From Streptomyces sp. DG2A-72 (GTDB taxonomy: Bacteria; Actinomycetota; Actinomycetes; Streptomycetales; Streptomycetaceae), in NCBI RefSeq assembly GCF_030499575.1, contig NZ_JASTLC010000001.1, forward strand, positions 9,758,001 through 9,822,000: a stretch of 64,000 nucleotides of DNA, in the 5' to 3' direction. Position 1 is the stretch's first letter, and every line of letters starts with the position of its first letter. The notes beneath the pieces were generated by a model. That model saw only the letters and a program-made list of their open reading frames with translations. It searched no databases and was not told where the DNA came from. Position numbers and translations under genes: made by a program. This document shows, piece after piece, positions 26,465 through 35,421 of this stretch.

Positions 26465-27748
26465 ATGACCTTCAGCACCGTCCTGCCCGCACCCGTTCCG
26501 GCCGCCGGCACGTCCGCATCCGCCCGCGCCGGCGCCGGTGCCTCCGCAACCGGCACCCACCTCGCCCTGGCCGACGACCTCCTGAGCCTCCTGCGGACGA
26601 CCACCACCGAACCGCGCCCCGACGAGCAGCTCGAAGCGCTCACCCTGGCCGTCGCGGCCGACCTGCCCGTGCTGCTCTGGGGCGAGCCGGGCATCGGCAA
26701 GACCGCGGCCCTCACCCAGCTCGCCGCCTCTCGCGACCTGCCGCTGACGACCGTGATCGCCAGTGTCCACGAGCCGTCCGACTTCTCCGGGCTGCCCATC
26801 GTGGGCGACGACCCGGCGGTGCGGGGGGTGCCGATGGCGCCGCCGCAGTGGGCCGTGGAACTCGTGCGGGCCGGACGGGGGCTGCTGTTCCTGGACGAAC
26901 TCTCCACCGCCACCCCGGCCGTCCAGGCGGCACTGCTCCGGGTCGTCCTGGAGCGGAGGGTCGGTGCGCTGCAACTGCCACCGGGGGTGCGGATCGTGGC
27001 CGCCGCCAATCCGCGTGCGTCGGCGGCGGACGGGTGGGAGCTGAGCCCGCCGCTGGCCAATCGGTTCGTTCATCTGAACTGGGTGCACGACCGGGAGGTG
27101 GTGGTGCGCGGGCTGGGCGGGGTCTGGCCCCGGGCCGAGCTGCCCCGGCTGGTGCCGGAGCGGCTACCGGAGGCGGTGGGGTTCGCCCGGCGCGCGGTCT
27201 GCGGCTTCCTGGAAGCCAGGCCGACGCTGATCCATCGGCTGCCGAGCACCGAGACGCGGCGCGGCGGCGCCTGGCCTTCGCCCCGGAGCTGGGAGGCCGC
27301 GTTGACCCTGCTGGCCTTCGGCACGGCTGCCTCCGTCTCCCGGGAGGTGCTGGCGCTGCTGGTGCGGGGTGCGGTGGGGGACGGGCCGGGGCTCGAACTC
27401 CTCGCTCATCTGGACCGGATGGATCTGCCGGACCCGGAGTCGCTGCTGGCCGATCCGGCCTCCGCCGAGCTGCCGGTGCGGGGAGATCTGCGTCAGGCGG
27501 CGCTGGAGGCGGTGGTGGCCGCGGTCGGGGCGCGGCCGGAGCGGGAGCGGTGGGAGGCGGGCTGGGCGGTGCTGGTCCGCGCCCTGGAGACCGGCACCCC
27601 GGACCTGCTGGTCGCCCCGGCCAAGGCACTGGCCGCGCTGCGCCGCGACGACTGGGAGGTTCCGCAGGCAGTGGAACGGCTGACCGCGGTCGTCGGCGTC
27701 GCCGATCGGGCGGACCGGTCGGTGGCGCGGGTCGAGGCGGGCCGATGA
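26465..27748 (+). CDS. MoxR family AAA+ ATPase
   Basis: 427 residues. After an Ala/Thr/Pro-rich N-terminal tail come Walker A GEPGIGKT (residues 73-80), Walker B LLFLDEL (140-146), a sensor 1 region VAAANPRA and an Arg-finger-type segment PPLANRF. MoxR ATPases form hexameric rings that remodel or load metal into proteins together with a VWA partner, here the next gene, which overlaps by ATGA. ATG at 26465 is preferred because AGGTGA lies seven bases upstream; ATG at 26459 is an alternative. It acts in the cytoplasm. Confidence 0.9.
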   Translation: MTFSTVLPAPVPAAGTSASARAGAGASATGTHLALADDLLSLLRTTTTEPRPDEQLEALTLAVAADLPVLLWGEPGIGKTAALTQLAASRDLPLTTVIASVHEPSDFSGLPIVGDDPAVRGVPMAPPQWAVELVRAGRGLLFLDELSTATPAVQAALLRVVLERRVGALQLPPGVRIVAAANPRASAADGWELSPPLANRFVHLNWVHDREVVVRGLGGVWPRAELPRLVPERLPEAVGFARRAVCGFLEARPTLIHRLPSTETRRGGAWPSPRSWEAALTLLAFGTAASVSREVLALLVRGAVGDGPGLELLAHLDRMDLPDPESLLADPASAELPVRGDLRQAALEAVVAAVGARPERERWEAGWAVLVRALETGTPDLLVAPAKALAALRRDDWEVPQAVERLTAVVGVADRADRSVARVEAGR

Positions 27749-29079
27749 AGGAAGCCAGGCGGCGCCCCCTTCCGCGGCCCATGCCCCCTCCTCCGCCACC
27801 GCACCCGGTGCGGGCCACGCTGCCGCGGCCGTTGGCCGGAGCGGGTGAGCCGGACCGTGGACTCCCGCTGGACATGGAGAAGTTGCTGGCCGCCCGCCTG
27901 CACGCGGTCAAGGTCCGCCCCTACCTCGCCGCCGCCCTCTTCGCGCTGCACGTGGTGGAGGACCGGTCGGTGCCGACGATGGCGGTCGACGCGCACTGGC
28001 GCTGCTATGTCTCCCCCGGCTTCGTGGCACGTACTCCGGTCGAGGAGCTGGCGGGCGTCTGGGTGCATGAGGTCTCCCACCTCCTCCGGGACCACCACGC
28101 GCGGGGCGAGCGCTACGCGCGGGAGCACGGGGAGCAAGGGCCGGGCGAGAGGCTACGGCGGAACATCGCCGCCGACTTCGAGATCAACGACGACATATAC
28201 GGCGACGGCCTGCCCCGGCCCGCCGGTGCCGTACTGCCGTCGCTGCTGCGGCTGCCCGACGGGCTGCTGATGGAGGAGTACCTGCGGACGGCGTCGATGA
28301 CCGGGTTCGCCGCGGACCTGGCATGGCTGGACTGCGGCAGTGGTGCCGACGGGCAGCACCGGCCGTGGGAGCTGGGGCCGGACGGGGCACACGGGCTGAG
28401 CAGGCAGCAGCGGGACGCGGTCCGCTTCCGGGTCGCAGAGGGGATCAAGGGCCGACCGGGCGAAGCGCCGGACGGGTGGCGGCGATGGGCGGACGAGGCG
28501 TTCCATCCGCCGCAGCCGTGGCGGCAGTTGCTGGGGGCGGCGGTCCGTTCGGCGGCGGGTGCGCCGGGGGTGGGCGAGAACCACAGCTACCGTCGTCCGT
28601 CCCGGCGGTCGGCCGGTGTCCCCGGGGTGCTGCTGCCCAGCCTGCGCCGCACGCCGCCCCGGGTCTGCGTCGTGATCGACACCTCCGGGTCGGTGAGCGA
28701 CGCCGAGCTGGGCAGCGCGCTGCTGGAGGTGGCGGCGATCTCGCGGGCGGTGGGCGGGCGGCGCGACCTGGTCTCGGTGATCTCCTGCGACGCGGCGGCC
28801 GGGGTCGCCGTCCCGCTCTGCCGCGCCGAGAACATCGCCCTGGTCGGCGGCGGGGGAACGGATCTGCGCTCCGGGTTCGCCCGGGCGCTCCGCTCACGAC
28901 ACCGTCCGGACGTCATCGTCGCCCTGACGGACGGTCAGACGCCATGGCCCTCCGTGCAGCCCCCCTGCCGCACGATCGTCGGTCTCTTCCCCCGCCCCGC
29001 CCACGCCGTGAACGAGAGGAATCCCGACTACATCCCGGAAGCCCCGCCGCCCTGGGCGCATGTCGTCACCATCGGCTGA
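27745..29079 (+). CDS. Putative metallopeptidase fused to a VWA-like domain (DUF2201 type)
   Basis: 444 residues. The N-terminal domain has a zincin motif HEVSHLLRDHH (His108, Glu109, His112). The C-terminal domain (about 300-440) is VWA-like with a complete MIDAS start DTSGS (Asp312 to Ser316), then GGGGTDL and ALTDGQT. The gene overlaps the MoxR gene by four bases, so the two products are made together and should interact. The arrangement parallels RavA-ViaA and NorQ-NorD pairs, but the added HExxH domain suggests proteolysis as well as remodelling. The target is unknown. Confidence 0.88.
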   Translation: MKEARRRPLPRPMPPPPPPHPVRATLPRPLAGAGEPDRGLPLDMEKLLAARLHAVKVRPYLAAALFALHVVEDRSVPTMAVDAHWRCYVSPGFVARTPVEELAGVWVHEVSHLLRDHHARGERYAREHGEQGPGERLRRNIAADFEINDDIYGDGLPRPAGAVLPSLLRLPDGLLMEEYLRTASMTGFAADLAWLDCGSGADGQHRPWELGPDGAHGLSRQQRDAVRFRVAEGIKGRPGEAPDGWRRWADEAFHPPQPWRQLLGAAVRSAAGAPGVGENHSYRRPSRRSAGVPGVLLPSLRRTPPRVCVVIDTSGSVSDAELGSALLEVAAISRAVGGRRDLVSVISCDAAAGVAVPLCRAENIALVGGGGTDLRSGFARALRSRHRPDVIVALTDGQTPWPSVQPPCRTIVGLFPRPAHAVNERNPDYIPEAPPPWAHVVTIG

Positions 29080-29180
29080 GAAGGCGCTGCGGGGCCCGCT
29101 GAACTCCCGGTGCGGCTGCCACGTATCACTCCACGGGAAACCGCCCGGACCCCAGCGCACGGGACGGAAGGAGAAGAGCG

Positions 29181-29849
29181 GTGCCGACACCGTCCGAACC
29201 CCGGCAGCCGCACGACGACCGGCCACCTCTGGAACCGGTACGCGTCGTGCGCCCCCGCCGCACCGACGCCCTCGCCGAACTGCTCAAGGACCTGCCGCCG
29301 AGAACCGGCGGCTACGAGACCCTGCCCGTGCCGGCGCCGCAGCCCGGATCCGAGGACTCGACCCAGGAACTCCCACCTGTCCGCGCCGACGAGGCGCACA
29401 GCGCCACGGGCCCCGGCCGTCGCGGAGTGGGGCGACGCCGCGCCGCCGTGGCGGTCGCCGTGGCCGCTGCCGCCGTCGTCGGTTTCGGCTGCGCCTTCCT
29501 GCTCCCCGACCGGAACGACCGCAGCGACGCCGACACGGCCGCCCCCACACCCGACGCCCCTCCTACGTCCGCCGCCCCGCCCACCCCGGGCGGCGGTGCG
29601 GCAGTCGACCCCGACGGCGCAGGCACCCTCCGCGAAGGAGCGTCAGGACCCGAGGTGACCGACCTCCAGGAGCGGCTGCTGCGCATCCCGAACGTCTACC
29701 AGGACGGTTCCACCAGCGGTCAGTACGACGCCGGCCTCACGGAGGCGGTCGCCCGCTTCCAGCTCTGGTACGGCATCCGAGGCGACGAGACCGGCGTCTA
29801 CGGCGACGACACCCGCCGGGACCTGGAATCCCGTACCGGCACCGGCTGA
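29181..29849 (+). CDS. Membrane protein with C-terminal peptidoglycan-binding domain
   Basis: 222 residues. A Pro-rich cytoplasmic N-terminus (about 1-85) is followed by one transmembrane helix (about 88-108, AVAVAVAAAAVVGFGCAFLL), a Thr/Pro/Ala-rich extracellular linker (about 110-150) and a peptidoglycan-binding type 1 domain (about 155-222). Typical features of the last are GASGPEVTDLQERLL and TEAVARFQLWYGI. It probably tethers the membrane to the cell wall. The GTG start has AAGGAG upstream. It lies 101 bases after the VWA gene and may belong to that operon. Confidence 0.82.
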   Translation: MPTPSEPRQPHDDRPPLEPVRVVRPRRTDALAELLKDLPPRTGGYETLPVPAPQPGSEDSTQELPPVRADEAHSATGPGRRGVGRRRAAVAVAVAAAAVVGFGCAFLLPDRNDRSDADTAAPTPDAPPTSAAPPTPGGGAAVDPDGAGTLREGASGPEVTDLQERLLRIPNVYQDGSTSGQYDAGLTEAVARFQLWYGIRGDETGVYGDDTRRDLESRTGTG

Positions 29850-29871
29850 GCCTGCCCCTGCCGTCCGGCGG

Positions 29872-30243
29872 TCAGCGCGCGGAGGTGTCCACCAGGGCAT
29901 GGGTGACCGCCCGCACGCTGCGCGCGATGTGCTGCAGTTGGAGGACCTCCGCCGCGTACAGCTTGATCGTGTGCTCGATGACCGACTCCGGCAGACCGAG
30001 TGCGGGCAGATCGGCGCGCGCGGTCTGCAGGGCGGTGCGGGCGACGCGTATCTCGTGCTGGACCTGGATCTGCGCATGCCGGGCGAGCAACACGGGGTGG
30101 CGGATCAGGGCCGGGTAGCTGGCGTAGCGGGCCGGCACCAGTTCGCGCAGCCACTTGGCCGCCGAGCGCTCCCAGTCGTAGCTGCCGGGGGTCTTGACCT
30201 GGCAGGGCCAGTCCGGGCTGATGCGCGTGGTCGTCAAGGGCAT
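29872..30243 (-). CDS. Hypothetical protein
   Basis: About 123 residues, mostly helical. A short N-terminal region TTTRISPDWPCQVKTPGS precedes amphipathic helices rich in Leu, Ala and Arg. I recognise no domain. ATG at 30243 is chosen because GGAAG lies eight bases upstream; ATG at 30249 is in frame. A strong AT-rich promoter and a 22-bp inverted repeat upstream suggest it is regulated. Confidence 0.6.
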   Translation of the reverse strand: MPLTTTRISPDWPCQVKTPGSYDWERSAAKWLRELVPARYASYPALIRHPVLLARHAQIQVQHEIRVARTALQTARADLPALGLPESVIEHTIKLYAAEVLQLQHIARSVRAVTHALVDTSAR

Positions 30244-30413
30244 GATCATCGCTTCCGGGTGTGCGGCGTCGTGAGGGGTGGTCCGACGGTTTTGGCGGCC
30301 CCGGCCCAGGGGATGGCCGGGGCCGCCGCGGGCGCTCGCGCAGGCGATGCCCGTTCGAACACCCTGGGCGCCGACGCGGGTAGGAGACGGCGGCTTCGGG
30401 CGCTCGGGTGTGA

Positions 30414-30465
30414 AGTATTTATATATGCCGTCCGCTTTGCAAGACGCATGAAAACATTCATGCGT
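30414..30465 (-). promoter_or_regulatory. Promoter with adjacent inverted repeat for the 29872-30243 gene
   Basis: On the minus strand TTGCAA (30437-30442), a 17-base spacer and AATACT (30414-30419) form a promoter in an unusually AT-rich patch. Just upstream is ACGCATGA-N6-TCATGCGT (30444-30465), a perfect 8-bp-arm inverted repeat that could be an operator. The rest of the gap 30250-30525 shows nothing else. Confidence 0.5.
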
Positions 30466-30525
30466 AGTTTGGGCTGATTCGTGCCCTTGTGACCTCTGTG
30501 AGGCGTGCCGTGGGCGGGTCCGCGC

Positions 30526-31449
30526 TCAGTCCCTGAGGAAGAACTGGTGCTGGTCGGAGATCTGCTCGTACTTCTCGAGCCGGGCCTGGGTGCGCTCGGG
30601 ATCGGCGTCGGTCATGGCCTGCAGCAGCGCCGCCGCGATCACACCGGGCGCGGCGTAGGAGTCGAAGACCAGCCGGGAGCCGGTGCCGGTGGCGAAGGTG
30701 ACGTCGGCCTCGTCGGCCACCGGTCCGAGCGCCAGGTCCGTGATCAGCGCGACCTTCAATCCGGCGGTGCGCGCGACCTGTACGGCGTTGAGGGTCTCCT
30801 GCGCGTGCCGGGGCATGGAGAACGCCAGCACCCACGTGCCGCCCGCCTCACGGGACTGGAGCAGTGCGTCGTAGGCGACGCTGCCGCCCCGCGTCACCAG
30901 CCGTACGTCCGGGTGGACCCGGCGGGCCGCATACGCGAAGTACTCGGCCAGGGACACCGAGATGCGCAGGCCCAGGACGGTCAGCGGCGTCGACTCCGAC
31001 AGCTTGCGACCGGTGTCGATCACCTGGTCGGGGTCGGCGAAGTCCCGGCGCAGGTTCTCCAGGTTCTCGATCTCGGCGTCAACGGCCGCCTGCAGTTCGT
31101 TGCCCTGGTTCTCCTCGGCCGCCGGGGGGCCGCCGGCGAGCGTGCCGAGCGCGATCGACTGGAGCTTCTCCCGTAGCGCGGGGTAACCGCTGAAGCCGAC
31201 CGCCGCGGCGAAACGTGTCACCGAAGGCTGGCTCACGCCCACCCGCTCGGCGAGATCGGTGATCGAAAGGAACGCTGCTTCGGTGATGTGCTCGATCAGG
31301 TACTGGGCGATACGCCGCTGTCCCGGCGACAGTCGCGGCCGGTCGAAAAGCGTCCTGAGCTGGGAACTCGGAGCGGCCTCCGCCTCCGGAGCCGACTTGC
31401 CCGAGGTGATCGCGGATGCCTGTGCACGTGCCTGCTGCGGCGATGGCAC
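30526..31449 (-). CDS. RpiR/MurR family transcriptional regulator
   Basis: About 307 residues. The N-terminal helix-turn-helix reads SITDLAERVGVSQPSVTRFA (about residues 65-85), and a C-terminal SIS domain (about 130-280) binds a phosphosugar, with GLRISVSLAEYFAYA and ALLQSREAGGTWVLAFSMP. GTG at 31449 is chosen because AAAGGAGG lies seven bases upstream, better than GTG at 31473. The gene follows the GT-C glycosyltransferase gene closely. Its ligand and targets are not evident from the neighbourhood. Confidence 0.9.
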   Translation of the reverse strand: MPSPQQARAQASAITSGKSAPEAEAAPSSQLRTLFDRPRLSPGQRRIAQYLIEHITEAAFLSITDLAERVGVSQPSVTRFAAAVGFSGYPALREKLQSIALGTLAGGPPAAEENQGNELQAAVDAEIENLENLRRDFADPDQVIDTGRKLSESTPLTVLGLRISVSLAEYFAYAARRVHPDVRLVTRGGSVAYDALLQSREAGGTWVLAFSMPRHAQETLNAVQVARTAGLKVALITDLALGPVADEADVTFATGTGSRLVFDSYAAPGVIAAALLQAMTDADPERTQARLEKYEQISDQHQFFLRD

Positions 31450-31507
31450 CTGTGCGCCTCCTTTGTCTCCCACAGTCGTTCAACATAGCTCAGACGCCCC
31501 AAAACGA

Positions 31508-33220
31508 TCACCGTCGGTAGATCGTGATCGAATGACCGACTTCGTCGATCGGACGACTGCTGTCGATCAACTCGGTCAGCCGCCCTTTCGCCTTGGCGAC
31601 CTTGGAGTCCGACACGACCAGCAGCCCGCGCACCTCACGGGCGGGCACCGAGCGCGGATCGGTCGCGTCGATGCCGTAGTACGACGGCACCCCGCTGCCC
31701 TTGTACACCAGCCAGATCCGCTCACCCGGATAGCGCTCCCGCAGCCGGTCCGCGAGCCGGCCCAGATCCTGGCCCCAGTCCACATTGGAGTCGTGCAGCC
31801 GCAGATGCGTCTTCGCGGGCCCGCCGAACGCCTCGTTGGAATACGGCAGATAGTAGGGAAACGTCCGCAGCGAGCTGACCGCCACGAACAGCACCAGCGC
31901 GCCCGTCGCCACGAACCGCCACCGCCACCGCAGTGCCAGGACACCGGCCGCCGTCACCGCGAGGAACATCGGCACGAAGACGGCGTACCGCGTGCCGAAG
32001 TCCCGCGCCCCCTCCATGGCCACGGCCGACAGGACGACGGGGGCGAGCAGCAGATACGGCGCCGCGGGCCGCAGCCGCCGTACCGTCAGCAGTGCGACGG
32101 CGCCGGCCGCCCACAGCACGAGCATGCCGAGCGGCGTCTTCACCAGCAGCGCCGCCGGGAGGTAGTACCACAGCGACCCCGTGTACACCCGCCCGAACAG
32201 GAAGCTCTCCCAGGGCCGGGTCTCCAGCCCGAACTGGATGCGCATACCGTCCCGGTACGCCTCCGGCAGCGGCAGCAGATCGACCAGCAGCCCCCGCAGT
32301 CCTCCCACCGCCGGCACATGCTGCTGCGGCGTCCAGCGCAGCCGCGGGTCGACGGCCAGATAGGTGGCCCATACGACGGCGATCGCGGCCAGCGCCAGCA
32401 CGCCCGCACCCGCAGTGGCGCGTAGCAGTGCCCTGCGACGGTCGTTCCACGCGCCCGCCCGGTGCCCGTTCGCTTCGGCTGTCCACACCGACACCCCGGC
32501 GAGCACCACCAGTACCGGAACCGCCGCCAGCGCGCTCATCCTCGTCGCCAGGGCCGCACCCAACGCCACCCCGGCGAGCGGCAGATACAGCCGTGGCCGC
32601 ACCCGTGCCCGCCACAGCAGCCACACCGAGGTCAGCAGGAAACCGGCCGCCGGTACGTCGAGTGTGGCCAGGGAGCCATGGGCGATGACATCGGGGGAGA
32701 GGGCGTACAGCGCGAGCGCGGTCAAACCGCCCGCCGCGCCCACGAGTTCACGGGCGAAGGCGAATACGACCAGCCCGAACAGCAGCGTCAGCGCGATCAC
32801 CGGAAGGCGGGCCCAGAACATCAGCTGCCACGGGTCGTTGCCGGACTTGTACAGCAGATGCCGCCCCATCACGCCCTGATCGCTCGGCAGGGGCCGGTCG
32901 ACGTGCGGATCGGCGAGCGCCACACCGACGCCGACGACCAGCTTCCCCAGCGGCGGATGCTCGGGGTTGTAACGCAGGCTGTGGTCGTGCAGATAGACGG
33001 CGGCCGTGCCGACGTACACGGGCTCGTCGATGGTCGGCGTCTGCTGCACCGCGGTGGTCACCATCGCCACGGCCATCTGGGCGAGCAGCACGACCACGAG
33101 CAGCGGCACCAGCAGGCGCCTGCGCGACGGACGTGGCGAGGCCACCGCCGTCACGGACGGCTGAGGGTGTCCCTCCGTCCCGGGATCGAGGACCAGTTCC
33201 CGCTGTTCGCGCGCCATCAT
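31508..33220 (-). CDS. GT-C family membrane glycosyltransferase (ArnT/PMT-like)
   Basis: 570 residues with about ten transmembrane helices. The first extracytoplasmic loop has PTIDEPVYVGTA, whose acidic pair is the catalytic site of GT39/GT83-type enzymes, and HPPLGKLVVG. Such enzymes transfer a sugar from a polyprenyl-phosphate donor to protein or another acceptor on the outer face. The C-terminal soluble part contains WGQDLGRLADRLRERYPG. Acceptor and sugar are unknown. The start is ATG, with a second in-frame ATG immediately following. Confidence 0.87.
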   Translation of the reverse strand: MMAREQRELVLDPGTEGHPQPSVTAVASPRPSRRRLLVPLLVVVLLAQMAVAMVTTAVQQTPTIDEPVYVGTAAVYLHDHSLRYNPEHPPLGKLVVGVGVALADPHVDRPLPSDQGVMGRHLLYKSGNDPWQLMFWARLPVIALTLLFGLVVFAFARELVGAAGGLTALALYALSPDVIAHGSLATLDVPAAGFLLTSVWLLWRARVRPRLYLPLAGVALGAALATRMSALAAVPVLVVLAGVSVWTAEANGHRAGAWNDRRRALLRATAGAGVLALAAIAVVWATYLAVDPRLRWTPQQHVPAVGGLRGLLVDLLPLPEAYRDGMRIQFGLETRPWESFLFGRVYTGSLWYYLPAALLVKTPLGMLVLWAAGAVALLTVRRLRPAAPYLLLAPVVLSAVAMEGARDFGTRYAVFVPMFLAVTAAGVLALRWRWRFVATGALVLFVAVSSLRTFPYYLPYSNEAFGGPAKTHLRLHDSNVDWGQDLGRLADRLRERYPGERIWLVYKGSGVPSYYGIDATDPRSVPAREVRGLLVVSDSKVAKAKGRLTELIDSSRPIDEVGHSITIYRR

Positions 33221-33313
33221 CCGCCCCGCGGTGACACCGGCCGCGCGGTGACGGGAGTGATCCAGAGCCGCCTCATGGGGCTACTCTGCATCAGCTCCCG
33301 CCACGTCAGGGCG

Positions 33314-35254
33314 CTACCGCTTCAAGAGTCGTACCGACAGACCATCCGCCGTGTAGACGGGTACGGCCCGCAGCGTGTCGGAGTTCAGCTCCACGCGGTC
33401 GAACTGGCCGCGCAGCGCCCGAGCGCCGACCACACGCACCGTGCTCCCCGCGGCCGGCGGCTTGTCGGCGTCGAGCCGCAGCGACAGCGAGCTGCCCTTG
33501 CCGAGCACCGCGCGCCGCGTGACCTCCAGGGCGGGGCCGCGACCCGAACGCAGCGTCACCTGGAGCGCGGCCGACTCCTGCGCGTACGTTCCGTGGACCT
33601 TCACCGTCGACTTGGTGGCCACCCGCAGGGTGCCGCCGGTGACCCGCACTTCGCCGTGGCCCAGGGCGTGCGCCGAGGCGGCGACGAGGACACCGTCCGC
33701 CAGCACGGTCCCGCCGGTGTACCGGTTGTGGCCGGTCAGGGTCAGCGTCCCGGTGCCGCGCTTGGTCAGGCCTCCGTCGCCGTCGATGTCGTTGCGCCAG
33801 CTGTCGGCCGCGCCGAAGCCGCCGGCCGAGGCGTCCAGCGTGACGGTCACGTCCGAGTCGAAGGCACCGTAACCGTCCGCCGCCGCGAACAGGTTGAGCC
33901 GGCCCCACTGCTCCCAGCCGTCCAGCAGGACGTAGCCCGAGGGCAGCGCGGTCGTCCGCAGCACCTCGCGCCGCTGCTTCGCGTCGAGGTACGGCAGCCG
34001 CGTCTCCAGCAACACCTCAGCGCCCTTCGGGACGGTGAGCGGCCGGTTGCCGCCGCACCGCTTCAGCACGTACGTCAACTTCGGCTTGACCGTGCAGGCG
34101 TTCGCGGCACGGTCCGCATACGGGTCGGTGTCCGTGCCCGCCGAGTGCGCGTAGGTGTACAGCGTGTCGGCCGTCGTGCCGGTCTGCTCCTGGAAGTACG
34201 CCAGGGCCTGAGCCCGTGCCGCCTTCTTCAAGGGCGCGTTCGCCGGGTCGGCGAGGGCGGCGGCGGCCAGGGCGGTGGCCATGACGCGGCCGCCGATGAC
34301 GTCGACGGTGGAGTGCATGCCCGACACGATGCGGGTGTGGCTGAGCTCCAAGGCGCGGGTCACCATCTCCTGGAAGCGCTCGGGCACCGCGTACGCGAAG
34401 GCCAGGGCGGCCAGGTGAATGGCGTTGGTGTGGCCGCTGGGGAAGCCGCCGTCCTCGGCCGGGGTCTCGCCGCGCTGCCGCAGCAGCTGCGGCGCGACGA
34501 TCACGTCCGACTCGTAGACGGGGAAGCCGAACGCGTCCTTCTTCCCGGTGTCGACGACCTCACTGTCCTCGTTCATGCGCCACGGACGCGGGTACTGGAA
34601 GGCGAACTTGGCCGGGTTGCTGGAGGCGAAGGGGCCGCGCACCGTGTCGACCAGCTTCGCCACCTGGCCGAGTTCCGAGTCGTACGACCCGGCGCCGAGC
34701 GCGGATCCGGCCGGAGCGTCGGCGGGCAGGGTGTCGCTGATCTTCGCAGCCGGGGTGCCGTCCGGCGCGCTGGTGATCGACGTGACCGCCTTGGCGCCCG
34801 ACTTGTACAGCTCCGCGAGCGGACCGAGACCGCCGATCACCGAGTAGCTCTGGTGCTGGCGGTCGTAGAGGAAGGCGTCCTTCGCCTGGGCGTCCGTGCG
34901 CGTGGCCGTGACGCGGGCGCAGTAGCGCATGTTGGCGCGCAGCACCTCGGGCATCAGCGGTATGCCCGTGTTCCAGGCGCCGCCGGTCTTCCAGACCTTC
35001 GCGAAGCCGCCGAGGGCGCGGACCACCGCGTTGGTCTCGGGTGTCAGGTTCGCCGTGACGTTGGTCTTGTAGTCGTCGACGAACGCGGCGGCGGTCGTGG
35101 CGGCCTTCGCGTCCGCGGCGCCGAGCCACGCCGCGAAGGTGGGCGCTGCCAGAACACCGGCCGAGACACCGAGGGAAGTTCGGAGGAATCCCCTTCTGTT
35201 CGCGGCGAGTTCACTGACCGGCGCGGTGGACCGGGGCCCGGCGGATGACGGCAT
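33314..35254 (-). CDS. Tat-exported PAP2 / haloperoxidase-like enzyme with autotransporter-type repeat
   Basis: 646 residues. A twin-arginine signal NRRGFLRTSLGVSAG (about 19-50) directs export. The catalytic vanadium-haloperoxidase/PAP2 domain (about 55-370) has YPRPWRM, the FPSGHTNAIH motif and SHTRIVSGMHSTVDVIGGR. These supply the phosphate-binding Arg, His and His/Asp residues. The C-terminal 200 residues contain GTGTLTLTGHNRYTGGTVL, an autotransporter-associated beta-strand repeat, an unusual fusion in a Gram-positive. It could be an acid phosphatase. ATG at 35254 has GAGG nine bases upstream. Confidence 0.86.
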   Translation of the reverse strand: MPSSAGPRSTAPVSELAANRRGFLRTSLGVSAGVLAAPTFAAWLGAADAKAATTAAAFVDDYKTNVTANLTPETNAVVRALGGFAKVWKTGGAWNTGIPLMPEVLRANMRYCARVTATRTDAQAKDAFLYDRQHQSYSVIGGLGPLAELYKSGAKAVTSITSAPDGTPAAKISDTLPADAPAGSALGAGSYDSELGQVAKLVDTVRGPFASSNPAKFAFQYPRPWRMNEDSEVVDTGKKDAFGFPVYESDVIVAPQLLRQRGETPAEDGGFPSGHTNAIHLAALAFAYAVPERFQEMVTRALELSHTRIVSGMHSTVDVIGGRVMATALAAAALADPANAPLKKAARAQALAYFQEQTGTTADTLYTYAHSAGTDTDPYADRAANACTVKPKLTYVLKRCGGNRPLTVPKGAEVLLETRLPYLDAKQRREVLRTTALPSGYVLLDGWEQWGRLNLFAAADGYGAFDSDVTVTLDASAGGFGAADSWRNDIDGDGGLTKRGTGTLTLTGHNRYTGGTVLADGVLVAASAHALGHGEVRVTGGTLRVATKSTVKVHGTYAQESAALQVTLRSGRGPALEVTRRAVLGKGSSLSLRLDADKPPAAGSTVRVVGARALRGQFDRVELNSDTLRAVPVYTADGLSVRLLKR

Positions 35255-35421
35255 GCTGCTGCCTCTCGTGAGTTCTTCGGCCGTTCGGCCGGGGATGTCG
35301 TGCGATGACAGCCCGTGGAGCGGGGAGGATGCACGAGTCGTGCGACGCCCCATGAGGCTTACGAGCGAAGATCTACGGGCGAGTTGTGTCGGACGAGGGT
35401 GGGCCCGGCGTCCGGCAGGTG

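Noticed and set aside
32462-35248. 928-codon open frame on the plus strand
   Set aside because: It spans the GT-C and PAP2 genes in antisense, and its translation is low-complexity Arg/Gly/Gln/His-rich.
33314-35254. True type V autotransporter
   Set aside because: There is no outer-membrane barrel domain and the organism is Gram-positive; only the repeat motif is shared.
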